DNA of 5,754 nucleotides from Holophaga sp. (GCA_030691225.1 JAUYES010000257.1:1-5754); one strand, 5' to 3'. Positions 1 to 5,728 are shown, counted from the first letter of the stretch. Notes: a model not told the origin generated them from the letters alone. Program-made: numbers and translations.

Positions 1-282
1 TTGGTGAAAGAAGATGTCCTGGAGCGAGGTGGGCTGAGGGTTCATAGCCATCGAACCATCGAAGGGCAACGCATTGTAAAACGCATGACCCTGACCCGCC
101 TGGATAGCGGTGCCTCGCGAGAAGTCATGGAATCAGTTCGGCTCTACACGCCGGAGGAACTGCGCCGACTGGCTGCCGACACGGGCCTGGAAATCATCAC
201 GGAACGAGGCGGTTACGACGGGGCCAGTTTCGACCCCGAGGACTCGCCCCGTTGGATCGGCTTCCTGCAATTCAAGTCCTGA
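1..282 (+). CDS. SAM-dependent methyltransferase-like protein, C-terminal fragment (5' end outside window)
   Basis: The reading frame is open from the left edge and stops with TGA at 280-282, so only the last ~93 residues are visible. The first codon, TTG, is simply the window edge and not a supported start. The visible part looks like the end of a class I SAM-dependent methyltransferase: paired strands (RIVKRMTLTRLDSG), then 'LYTPEELRRLAADTGLEI', the usual 'el..l...aGf..' helix, then 'RGGYDGASF' and a final strand 'SPRWIGFLQF'. That tail layout (strand, helix, 'yg.fdg..f', 'sp r.i' strand) is typical of small-molecule methyltransferases. The SAM-binding GxGxG region would lie upstream and cannot be checked, and the substrate cannot be predicted. 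The gene ends 50 bp before pgk on the same strand, so co-transcription is possible. The call is by fold pattern only. Confidence 0.6.
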   Translation: MVKEDVLERGGLRVHSHRTIEGQRIVKRMTLTRLDSGASREVMESVRLYTPEELRRLAADTGLEIITERGGYDGASFDPEDSPRWIGFLQFKS

Positions 283-300
283 AAAGGGCCAAGCAAGATG

Positions 301-342
301 CCACAATGGGCTTTCATTGGCAGGAGACCACCATGGGCTTTC
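301..342 (+). repeat. Short direct repeat spanning the pgk start (CCAC[A/C]ATGGGCTTTC)
   Basis: Two copies of a 15-base unit, at 301-315 and 328-342, differ by one base (CCACA/CCACC followed by ATGGGCTTTC). Each contains an ATG, and the two ATGs (306 and 333) are 27 bp apart and in the same frame. Only the second is preceded by a good Shine-Dalgarno sequence. This looks like a small local duplication around the initiation site. Confidence 0.6.
322..327 (+). promoter_or_regulatory. Ribosome binding site of pgk
   Basis: AGGAGA lies 5 nt before the ATG at 333. It supports that start over the in-frame ATG at 306, which has only a weak purine stretch upstream, and over an alternative start at 252 inside the preceding gene. 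Confidence 0.7.
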
Positions 343-1529
343 GATCACTCAAGGATCTGGAAATCAAGGGACATCGCGTATTTCTGCGCGCCGACCTCAA
401 CGTGCCAATCAAGGATGGCGTGATCAAGGATGCCACCCGGATTCGCGAAACTCTGCCCACCTTGAAATACCTCCTGGAAGGTGGCGCTTCCGTGGTGATG
501 TGCAGCCACATGGGCCGACCCGAGGGCATCGGTTTCGAACAGGCCTACAGCATGGCGCCCGTGGCCGCTTGGCTGAAAGAGAACGGCTTCGATGCCAAAT
601 TGGCCAGTGGCGTGGTGGGCGATGCAGTGGAGGCCGAAGCCAAGGCCCTACAACCCGGCCAGATTCTCCTGCTCGAAAATCTCCGCTTCGAAAAGGGCGA
701 AACCAAGAACAAACCAGAATTCTGTCAGGCCCTAGCGCGCCTAGCCGATACCTATGTGAATGACGCCTTTGGCAGCGCCCATCGCGCCCACGCTTCCGTG
801 GCGGGCATGGTGTGCGATTTCCCCAAGGACCGAACGGCTGCGGGATTTTTAATGGAACGAGAACTCACGGCCTTGGGCAAGGTGCTGCATCATCCCGAAA
901 AGCCCCTGGTGGCCGTCATGGGCGGGGCTAAGGTCTCCGACAAAATAGATCTGATCCGCCGTTTCATCGGCATGGCCGACGCCATCCTGATCGGCGGCGC
1001 CATGAGCTACACGCTGCTAAAGGCCCAGGGCATCGCCATTGGCAAGAGCCTTTGCGAGGAAGACAAAATCGAACTAGCCAAGGAGCTTTTGCAGGAGGCC
1101 GCTGCCAAGGGCACCCGTCTGGTGCTGCCCCTAGATCATGTGACGGCCACCGAAATCAAGCCAGAAGCCGAATGCACCATTACCCAGGATCAGACCATCG
1201 CCGATGGCCAGATGGGTTTGGATATCGGGCCCGAAACCGTTGCGGTCTTCGCCCAGGAAATCCGCGCCGCCAAAACCATCGTCTGGAACGGCCCCATGGG
1301 GGTCTTCGAGATGGATTGCTTTGCCGCCGGAACCCTTGCCATCGCCGATGAAATGGCCGAGGCCGCCGATAAGGGCTGCTTTGTGGTCGTGGGTGGTGGC
1401 GATAGCGTGAGCGCTGCCAATAAGGCTGGCGTCACGTCGCGCATGAGCCACGTTTCCACGGGCGGTGGTGCCAGCCTGGAATTCCTGAGCGGCCTGGAAC
1501 TTCCTGGGGTTGTGGCTTTGGGACAGTAA
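333..1529 (+). CDS. pgk: Phosphoglycerate kinase
   Basis: This is cytosolic phosphoglycerate kinase. It interconverts 1,3-bisphosphoglycerate + ADP and 3-phosphoglycerate + ATP in glycolysis/gluconeogenesis. The 398-residue length is normal for bacterial PGK. Visible family signatures are RADLNVP at 19-25 (substrate Asp21, Asn23), Arg36 in DATRIR, SHMGRP at 58-63 (His59, Arg62), LENLRFEKGE at 114-123, and NDAFGSAHRAH with Arg151. The nucleotide-binding half carries GGAKVSDK at 197-204, WNGPMGVFE at 318-326, GGGDS at 354-358 and STGGGASLEFL at 375-385. All key residues appear intact. The start at 333 fits the usual N-terminus ('...SLKDLEIKGHRVFLRADLNVP') and the adjacent RBS. tpiA follows 117 bp downstream on the same strand, with a hairpin-forming repeat in between. 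No gap gene is visible upstream; the neighbour there is a methyltransferase-like gene. Confidence 0.98.
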   Translation: MGFRSLKDLEIKGHRVFLRADLNVPIKDGVIKDATRIRETLPTLKYLLEGGASVVMCSHMGRPEGIGFEQAYSMAPVAAWLKENGFDAKLASGVVGDAVEAEAKALQPGQILLLENLRFEKGETKNKPEFCQALARLADTYVNDAFGSAHRAHASVAGMVCDFPKDRTAAGFLMERELTALGKVLHHPEKPLVAVMGGAKVSDKIDLIRRFIGMADAILIGGAMSYTLLKAQGIAIGKSLCEEDKIELAKELLQEAAAKGTRLVLPLDHVTATEIKPEAECTITQDQTIADGQMGLDIGPETVAVFAQEIRAAKTIVWNGPMGVFEMDCFAAGTLAIADEMAEAADKGCFVVVGGGDSVSAANKAGVTSRMSHVSTGGGASLEFLSGLELPGVVALGQ

Positions 1530-1531
1530 AT

Positions 1532-1616
1532 AAAAAAACACCACGGAGACACGGAGAGCACGGAGAAAAGCAAAAAAACCGTATTTTTATCTCTATGTCC
1601 TCCGTGGTGATTTTTT
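1532..1616. repeat. Hairpin-forming intergenic repeat with A- and T-tracts between pgk and tpiA
   Basis: The perfect inverted arms CACCACGGAG (1539-1548) and CTCCGTGGTG (1600-1609) are flanked by an A7 tract (1532-1538) and a T6 tract (1611-1616). These can pair to lengthen the stem with one A-A mismatch. The stem continues inward imperfectly: 1549-1557 against 1590-1598, with one bulge, one mismatch and one G-T pair. The centre has a second A-T hairpin, 1574-1578 against 1584-1588. The left arm contains three near-tandem copies of CACGGAGA, at 1542, 1550 and 1559. The structure resembles a bidirectional terminator and could reduce readthrough from pgk into tpiA. From memory, similar 'CACGGAG' dyads are scattered between genes in many environmental bacteria and give rise to spurious predicted proteins. 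Confidence 0.8.
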
Positions 1617-1637
1617 CTTGATTCAACACTGCAACGT

Positions 1638-1641
1638 GGAG
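1638..1641 (+). promoter_or_regulatory. Ribosome binding site of tpiA
   Basis: GGAG (within GTGGAG) lies 5 nt upstream of the ATG at 1647 and fixes the tpiA start. Confidence 0.65.
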
Positions 1642-1646
1642 TCTCC

Positions 1647-2390
1647 ATGAAGATCGTTATCGCCAATTGGAAAATGAACCTGCTTTCAGCGGAGGCTGCG
1701 AATTTTTGTCAGGCCTTTAAGGCGGGCTATTCACCGAAGCCCGGCTGCGAAATCGGTATCGCGCCTCCCGCCACGCTGCTGCGAGAAATGTCGGCCCATC
1801 TGGCTGGGAGCGGTGTGCAGGTCTATGCCCAGAATGGCTACTTTGAGCAAAAGGGTGCCTTCACGGGTGAAATTTCCATGGGCCAAATCAAAGACGCCGG
1901 CTGCCACGGCGTGATCCTGGGCCATAGTGAGCGTCGCCATATTTTCGGCGAAATGGATGAGAACCTCGTCAAGAAGCTGAAAGCCGCCTGGGATTGCGAA
2001 TTGATGCCCGTGCTCTGCATCGGCGAAACCCTTACCCAACGCGATGCGGGGTTCACCTTGGATGTGCTGCATGCCCAGTTGGATGTGCTAAAACTCACCG
2101 GCCCTGGCCCCCTGGTGCTCGCCTACGAACCCGTGTGGGCCATTGGCACCGGTCGCGTTGCCGAGACCGGGCAGATCGAAGAAGTTCATGCCTTTATTCA
2201 CGATGAACTCTTGCGCCTCTGGAGCGGCCGTGGAATGGAGGTTCCCATTCAATACGGTGGCAGCGTGACGCCCGAAAATTTTGCCGGAATCCTGAATGTT
2301 CCATTCGTCGCCGGCGGCCTCGTGGGCGGCGCCAGCCTCGACCCAGCCAAGTTCCTAAAACTGGCTGAGCAAGCCCAGCAAACAGTCTGA
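1647..2390 (+). CDS. tpiA: Triosephosphate isomerase
   Basis: Cytosolic triosephosphate isomerase interconverts dihydroxyacetone phosphate and glyceraldehyde 3-phosphate. It is 247 residues long, the normal size for this single-domain TIM barrel. All active-site elements are present: NWKMN at 7-11 (Asn7, Lys9), GHSERR at 92-97 with the electrophilic His93, YEPVWAIGTG at 160-169 with the catalytic base Glu161 and the start of the flexible loop, YGGSV at 203-207, and the phosphate-binding GGLVGGASL at 223-231. One small deviation is AG (222-223) just before LVGGASL, where most family members I recall have DG; it is unlikely to abolish activity. The start is supported by GGAG 5 nt upstream and by the canonical N-terminus. 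It lies 117 bp after pgk, behind the hairpin repeat, and is followed by a 13-bp hairpin before the convergent - strand genes. Confidence 0.98.
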   Translation: MKIVIANWKMNLLSAEAANFCQAFKAGYSPKPGCEIGIAPPATLLREMSAHLAGSGVQVYAQNGYFEQKGAFTGEISMGQIKDAGCHGVILGHSERRHIFGEMDENLVKKLKAAWDCELMPVLCIGETLTQRDAGFTLDVLHAQLDVLKLTGPGPLVLAYEPVWAIGTGRVAETGQIEEVHAFIHDELLRLWSGRGMEVPIQYGGSVTPENFAGILNVPFVAGGLVGGASLDPAKFLKLAEQAQQTV

Positions 2391-2412
2391 ACGTTTTTCG
2401 TCGTCACCAGCT

Positions 2413-2450
2413 TCAGGGCTTCGCGTGAGATTCCTTTCGCGAAGCCCTGA
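2413..2450. terminator. 13-bp perfect hairpin between convergent genes, likely terminator of tpiA
   Basis: TCAGGGCTTCGCG (2413-2425) and CGCGAAGCCCTGA (2438-2450) are perfect complements around a 12-nt loop. The hairpin sits 22 bp past the tpiA stop and before the convergent barrel gene. The 3' side (TTGATTCAGT) is only moderately T-rich, so this is an imperfect intrinsic terminator, or a stabilising 3' hairpin. It has no T-run in the - strand direction. Confidence 0.65.
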
Positions 2451-2492
2451 TTGATTCAGTCAAGACAATTGGTTGGTGCTTGGTAGCGGCAA

Positions 2493-2506
2493 CTCCGTGT
2501 CTCCGT
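2493..2506. repeat. Partial copy of the CACGGAG repeat
   Basis: CTCCGTGTCTCCGT is the exact reverse complement of 1543-1556 in the left arm of the hairpin between pgk and tpiA (14/14). No matching second arm or A/T tracts are seen here, so it looks like a remnant or half copy. It lies in the 150-bp gap between tpiA and the convergent outer-membrane gene; apart from this copy and the 2413-2450 hairpin I see nothing else in that gap. Confidence 0.5.
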
Positions 2507-2540
2507 ACCGACAATCGTCTGCATTCAATTGCGGCAAGCC

Positions 2541-3416
2541 CTAGAACGTAACAACCAAGGAAGTCGTGAATATGGCATCGGTTTTCTTGGCTGGAATCGA
2601 AACATTCCCAAGACTGACGGGCGGTGTCGCAGGGGAAAAGACCTCGATGCCAATCAAGTTGGGACGATTGCGGTAAAGAATGTCGTAGCCGACCTTGAGG
2701 GCCAAACGCGCGGACATGCTAACGGTAAGGCCTTGCTTCAAAACGCCCTGCCAATCCTGCGTATTGGACAAGTTATCCGTAATGGCAAGATCCATTGTGT
2801 ACAAGGTCGCTGCGCCAATTTTTTGTTTGAGCTGAGAGTTCAAATTCCACGTTCCATAGCGTTGTTTGAAGCCTTCCGGCACCACTACCGGCTGTTCGTA
2901 GGTCCAACCCACACCGAGATCCGTGCGAAATTTAGTGGTCTCGGAATTGGCCCAGATCCGGCCGGCACCAAGAATTGCGGCGGATCTCGAATCCAACCCA
3001 GCGGGACGGTTCCGTTCCCAATTCGCCGCCACAAACCCATAGAACCGATCCTTGTCTTTCAGGCGATGATCCAGGCGTCCCCCAAATCCAAACATTTCCG
3101 CAGTCGTACTGCGCACCCGCTCCTCGTTGATGATCGCGCTCTCCAGGGTTGCACCCGTAGCACTGCGATTAACAATGGTGCTGGTGGCGCGAATCGCAAA
3201 AGTCTTGAACGAAAGCGTCGACAGGCTCCACTTGTAACCATAATCATTGGCAAAACCGAGCGTTTGCCCGGTGGCGTTGCCATCCGTTGCCACAAAGGAG
3301 AGGGTACTAACGTTGGACCAGGCGCGGGACACCGGTTTGGGTGGCGTTGCAGGTTGTGGCGTTGGCTCTTGGGCCAAAAGGCTTGAACAGAGCGCTGCAG
3401 AGATCAAGATGCGCAT
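2541..3416 (-). CDS. Putative outer-membrane beta-barrel protein, DUF481/YdiY-like
   Basis: This 291-residue protein begins with a short signal peptide (MRILISAALCSSLLA, cleavage predicted near residues 15-16). A Pro/Thr-rich linker follows at about 18-28. The rest is alternating polar/hydrophobic strands, as in a beta-barrel, ending in 'LVVTF'; the terminal Phe is the usual assembly signal for outer-membrane barrels. The pattern of segments such as 'TLSFVATDGNATGQTLGF', 'YGFVAANWERNR' and 'TDLGVGWTYE' resembles the DUF481 family (E. coli YdiY, called salt-induced outer membrane protein). Its molecular function is not established. AAGGGGG 4 nt before the ATG supports the start; an overlapping out-of-frame ATG (ATGCATG) sits at 3420-3418. 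It follows the 427-aa gene by 61 bp on the same strand and converges on tpiA. Family assignment is by pattern, without a search. Confidence 0.75.
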   Translation of the reverse strand: MRILISAALCSSLLAQEPTPQPATPPKPVSRAWSNVSTLSFVATDGNATGQTLGFANDYGYKWSLSTLSFKTFAIRATSTIVNRSATGATLESAIINEERVRSTTAEMFGFGGRLDHRLKDKDRFYGFVAANWERNRPAGLDSRSAAILGAGRIWANSETTKFRTDLGVGWTYEQPVVVPEGFKQRYGTWNLNSQLKQKIGAATLYTMDLAITDNLSNTQDWQGVLKQGLTVSMSARLALKVGYDILYRNRPNLIGIEVFSPATPPVSLGNVSIPAKKTDAIFTTSLVVTF

Positions 3417-3438
3417 GCATCCCCCTTATTGGTTCTTC

Positions 3439-3473
3439 AAAAACAGGTGAGTTGAGCTTGTCATCCTCAACCC
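3439..3473 (-). terminator. Weak terminator-like hairpin after the 427-aa gene
   Basis: Read on the - strand, GGGTTGAG (3473-3466) pairs with CTCAACTC (3456-3449) as an 8-bp stem with one G-T pair and a 9-nt loop. A run of five T (3443-3439) follows after 5 nt. It lies in the 61-bp gap between the 427-aa gene and the barrel gene, so it may partly separate their expression. The stem is short and the T-run is offset. Confidence 0.35.
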
Positions 3474-3477
3474 ATGG

Positions 3478-4761
3478 TCATTTAAACCTTACCAGTGCAA
3501 GGTCTGCCATGCGACCCAAGTCATCACTGACTTGGCTGTTGGCTAGGGATTTGGCCAGAGCGATGTGCATAACTTTCATCACGTATTCCGGAAGCAGCGG
3601 AGCCAACCTTGCGGCCGCCGCCACCGCCAGCACGTGGCTGCTGTGATTATTGCCAGGGTCATTGCGCGAGGCAGCCTCGGCCAGAATGCCGAATACAGAT
3701 TCTGCGGCGCCTTTGGGACATTCAGCCAGACCCATCGCAAGTTCAGGCTCTCCATCCAGAATGGCGTCCAGCAAGGCTTCCCCATGTTCCGCCCTTTGCG
3801 CCTGCCGGCGATCTTCGGGGGCATCACTGGGGAAAAAATTCACCAAGGCCGCCGCTTGCCCCCACACTTCGGGCTGATCCAGGGTGGCCAGATGCTCGAC
3901 CACAATGCTCAGGTAGACCAGATTCCATGCCGTTTTTCCCTCAAGATCCCGGCGCGCATCCACCATTTTTTCGGCCGTAGCCAGCACGAGCCCGGCCAGC
4001 AGATCCCCCGAACCCGCACCGGCTTTCAGCCGAGCAACAATGGCATCGAGTAGAGCCACGAGGCCGTAATCACAGACTTCTCGGGCAAACTCGCGATGCC
4101 AAACGTCGTCATGAACGACCGCACAAATCGGCACTCGAAGGTTCCCGCCCTCGAGGCGCCGGGCCATTCTGACTCGCCAAAATCGATCATCGGGCTCCGT
4201 GGCAGTCAACCATCCGACCCACGCCAAAAGCACTCGACCCACGTCCGGAGATTGCCTCAGAGCATCCCAAAGACGCTCCATGGCCCCAATGGCCACGGCC
4301 TTGTGGCCGATGTTGGCCATGTCGGGCGCTGCGAAGGGAAGAAGACGTTGAAAGTCCTTGGTCGTCGGAGTTTCAAGTGCCGCCAGTTCACCCCAGGCGA
4401 TCGCGGGCCGGTGATCTCGTAGGGCCAGTTCGATATTGGACCAGTGGCCAGAGCCCTTCACCTTTTGCAGGCTTCGAGCTTCAGAAGCCCGCCCCTCGGC
4501 GGCAAAAGTGCGAATTTGGGTCGCAACCAAGCGAAGAAAACTCCGTTCCTGAAGGTGAGGTCGAAGGTCCAAAACAGCAGCCAAGCCCAATAATCCATGG
4601 GGTATTTGCGGCAGATAACCTGGCCAATCCACCCGAGGAACCAGGACAAGCACCGCATCCCGAACGGCCCCACCAACACCATCCGGTTCTGCCACTCGGG
4701 CTGCGAAGGCCCGGAAGAAGGCCTCCGAAGGCCTTTCCAGTTCTTGGCTCCAGGCATTCAT
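3478..4761 (-). CDS. Helical protein of unknown function (427 aa)
   Basis: I do not recognise this gene. The start at 4761 is chosen because GGGGAG lies 7 nt upstream and because its ATG overlaps the stop of the preceding gene as ATGA; a longer frame reaching 4824 lacks both. The predicted protein has no signal peptide or clear membrane segment, so it is probably cytoplasmic. It is rich in Ala/Leu helices. Three segments share a His-led helical pattern: IPHGLLGLAAVLDL (His55), IGHKAVAIGAMERLW (His153) and SSHVLAVAAAARLAPLL (His376), each with Ala seven residues after the His. Other His residues include 69, 106, 290 and 373. This could mean an internal repeat or a set of metal/cofactor ligands; questin-oxidase-like proteins are one family worth comparing. 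It is the last of three overlapping - strand genes. Confidence 0.8.
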   Translation of the reverse strand: MNAWSQELERPSEAFFRAFAARVAEPDGVGGAVRDAVLVLVPRVDWPGYLPQIPHGLLGLAAVLDLRPHLQERSFLRLVATQIRTFAAEGRASEARSLQKVKGSGHWSNIELALRDHRPAIAWGELAALETPTTKDFQRLLPFAAPDMANIGHKAVAIGAMERLWDALRQSPDVGRVLLAWVGWLTATEPDDRFWRVRMARRLEGGNLRVPICAVVHDDVWHREFAREVCDYGLVALLDAIVARLKAGAGSGDLLAGLVLATAEKMVDARRDLEGKTAWNLVYLSIVVEHLATLDQPEVWGQAAALVNFFPSDAPEDRRQAQRAEHGEALLDAILDGEPELAMGLAECPKGAAESVFGILAEAASRNDPGNNHSSHVLAVAAAARLAPLLPEYVMKVMHIALAKSLANSQVSDDLGRMADLALVRFK

Positions 4762-5372
4762 GGTTGAACTCCCCAGGCCTCGCAGACGGCGCGACTCCAG
4801 TGATGTTCCCAAGCCCTTTTCCAAAGAACTGACCCTTCCGGAATTTTAGATTCCTGAAGGCGAACCAGGAGGTCCGCTTGCAGCTCTGAGCCGCGGTTTC
4901 CCAGCGCAGCTTCGGCAAGCTCAACAAAAGTTCGGAAAGAGGTACGTTCCAAATCGAAATGATCCAGATAGCCGGGATTATCGGGCAGCGGCGCGCTGAT
5001 CTGGAGCCTGCGCCAAGCTTCGAAAGCTAGGCGGGCTTTGGGGTCCGAGCGCAGCGGTTCTGCCACTGCGTCCCAACCCACGACCGTTACGATTTCGGTT
5101 TCGGTGCGACGCAAGGCCTCGCGGAGTTTCATGGCCTTGGCCACATCTCGCTCCAAATGAGAGAGCGCGACAAAGCTCCGGACCTTGGCCCGCTTGGCGC
5201 GCCGCTGGAAATAGGCTTCCATGGCACCAATCACCGCGTCGGCCTGCACACCTTCCCCATCCCATTTTTGAAGCTGGGCAAAATCTTCGCGACTCAAGAA
5301 GGCACTGCGACCATGCAGGTGATAGGCCCACTCTGCCTCGATCCAGTCGAGCTCCTCTCGGGTGTAGGGCAT
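4758..5372 (-). CDS. Helical protein of unknown function (204 aa)
   Basis: This 204-residue, probably cytoplasmic, highly charged helical protein has no signal peptide. Residues about 5-80 follow a layout I recall from uncharacterised Acidobacteriota proteins: an initial helix (LDWIEAEW), then 'LSREDFAQLQKW', then 'GVQADAVIGAMEAYFQRR', a basic stretch, and 'VRSFVALSHLERDV'. The remembered family reads roughly 'lsp.Dw.li..W...GiPl..vlrgid.aF...r....kv.SLaYc...V'. That match is from memory and no function is known for the family. The C-terminus holds 'WKRAWEHHWSRAVCEAWGV', rich in Trp and His. The ATG overlaps the stop of the lipoprotein gene (TAATG) and no Shine-Dalgarno is seen just upstream, so translation probably depends on reinitiation. 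Its TGA overlaps the next ATG. Confidence 0.8.
   Translation of the reverse strand: MPYTREELDWIEAEWAYHLHGRSAFLSREDFAQLQKWDGEGVQADAVIGAMEAYFQRRAKRAKVRSFVALSHLERDVAKAMKLREALRRTETEIVTVVGWDAVAEPLRSDPKARLAFEAWRRLQISAPLPDNPGYLDHFDLERTSFRTFVELAEAALGNRGSELQADLLVRLQESKIPEGSVLWKRAWEHHWSRAVCEAWGVQP
4769..4774 (-). promoter_or_regulatory. Ribosome binding site deciding the start of the 427-aa gene
   Basis: GGGGAG on the - strand lies 7 nt before the ATG at 4761-4759, inside the end of the 204-aa gene. It selects this start over an upstream in-frame start at 4824. Confidence 0.7.
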
Positions 5373-5689
5373 TAGCGACGGGGAATCAGCAGGGTGCCAT
5401 CACTGAGATGCAGGGCTTGGCCATCGTAGGAGACAATCTCTTCGGGAACGATGTTGGCCTTGGCCATGCCGCGCAGAACATAAGCACCCTCGGCCTTCAG
5501 CGTGCCCTTGCGGTCGTAGATCTTCAGCTGCCAGCCCAGGCCATCGCGAGCTCCGATGAGCACAAAGGCTCCATTGCTCCGTTTCCCAGCCCAGAAAGCG
5601 CCTTCGGGAAGGCCAGCCGGGCGTGATGGCGCCCCGCACCCGATCAAGACCGCCAGAGCCAATGCTACAAATGAAACAGACCGACCCAT
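5372..5689 (-). CDS. Small putative lipoprotein (105 aa), function unknown
   Basis: The protein starts MGRSVSFVALALAVLIGC: a short basic N-region (Arg3), a hydrophobic core and the lipobox Leu15-Ile16-Gly17-Cys18. It should be exported, lipidated on Cys18 and cleaved by signal peptidase II. The mature part is about 88 residues with short strands ('GAFVLIGARDGLGWQLKIYD', 'GTLKAEGAYVL', 'GQALHLSDGTLLIPRR'), which suggests a small beta domain. I recognise no family. The ATG at 5689 is chosen because GGAGG lies 5 nt upstream; an in-frame TTG at 5701 would lack an RBS. The residue after Cys is Gly, not Asp, which under the E. coli sorting rule would allow outer-membrane placement; whether that rule holds here is unknown. 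It is the first gene of the three-gene overlapping set. Confidence 0.8.
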   Translation of the reverse strand: MGRSVSFVALALAVLIGCGAPSRPAGLPEGAFWAGKRSNGAFVLIGARDGLGWQLKIYDRKGTLKAEGAYVLRGMAKANIVPEEIVSYDGQALHLSDGTLLIPRR

Positions 5690-5694
5690 TCCGT

Positions 5695-5699
5695 CCTCC
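5695..5699 (-). promoter_or_regulatory. Ribosome binding site of the lipoprotein gene
   Basis: GGAGG on the - strand lies 5 nt before the ATG at 5689-5687. It is a strong match to the anti-Shine-Dalgarno sequence and decides the start. Confidence 0.75.
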
Positions 5700-5704
5700 A
5701 ATAC

Positions 5705-5728
5705 CTAGAATTCTAGCGCGCTGCGCTA
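5705..5728. promoter_or_regulatory. Two overlapping dyads upstream of the three-gene operon, possible operator/promoter
   Basis: A perfect 12-bp palindrome, CTAGAATTCTAG (5705-5716), overlaps a second dyad, TAGCGC-GCT-GCGCTA (5714-5728). On the - strand TAGAAT (5715-5710) matches the -10 consensus at five of six positions and would place a transcript start about 15 nt before the lipoprotein ATG; no convincing -35 box is seen. Position and symmetry suit a repressor or activator site, but this is inference. Confidence 0.35.

Noticed and set aside
252..332. N-terminal extension of PGK starting at 252 or 306
   Set aside because: The start at 252 lies inside the preceding gene. The extra residues do not resemble PGK, whereas 333 has AGGAGA at 5 nt and the standard N-terminus.
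1190..1666. Antisense frames through the pgk end and the hairpin, containing 'SVLSVSPWCFF' or 'SPCSPCLRGVF'
   Set aside because: These peptides come from translating the CACGGAG repeat, a familiar source of false proteins, and the rest is the complement of pgk.
2529..3386. Long open frame of 285 codons on the + strand
   Set aside because: It lies almost entirely opposite the DUF481-like gene, whose signal peptide, barrel pattern, terminal Phe and RBS are convincing. The + strand translation is rich in Arg/Gly/Pro with no domain pattern, which is typical of an antisense shadow.
3565..4053. Several + strand frames opposite the 427-aa gene, including 3565-4053, 3609-3980 and 4377-4832
   Set aside because: These are overlapping shadows, rich in Arg/Pro/Gln, with no RBS and no recognisable motif, inside a well-supported - strand gene.
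4762..4824. Upstream start for the 427-aa protein (adding 21 residues)
   Set aside because: It would overlap the 204-aa gene by 67 bp and has no good RBS; the ATGA overlap with GGGGAG at 7 nt is far better.
5690..5701. TTG start for the lipoprotein adding four residues
   Set aside because: The added codons contain the GGAGG that serves as RBS for the ATG at 5689.
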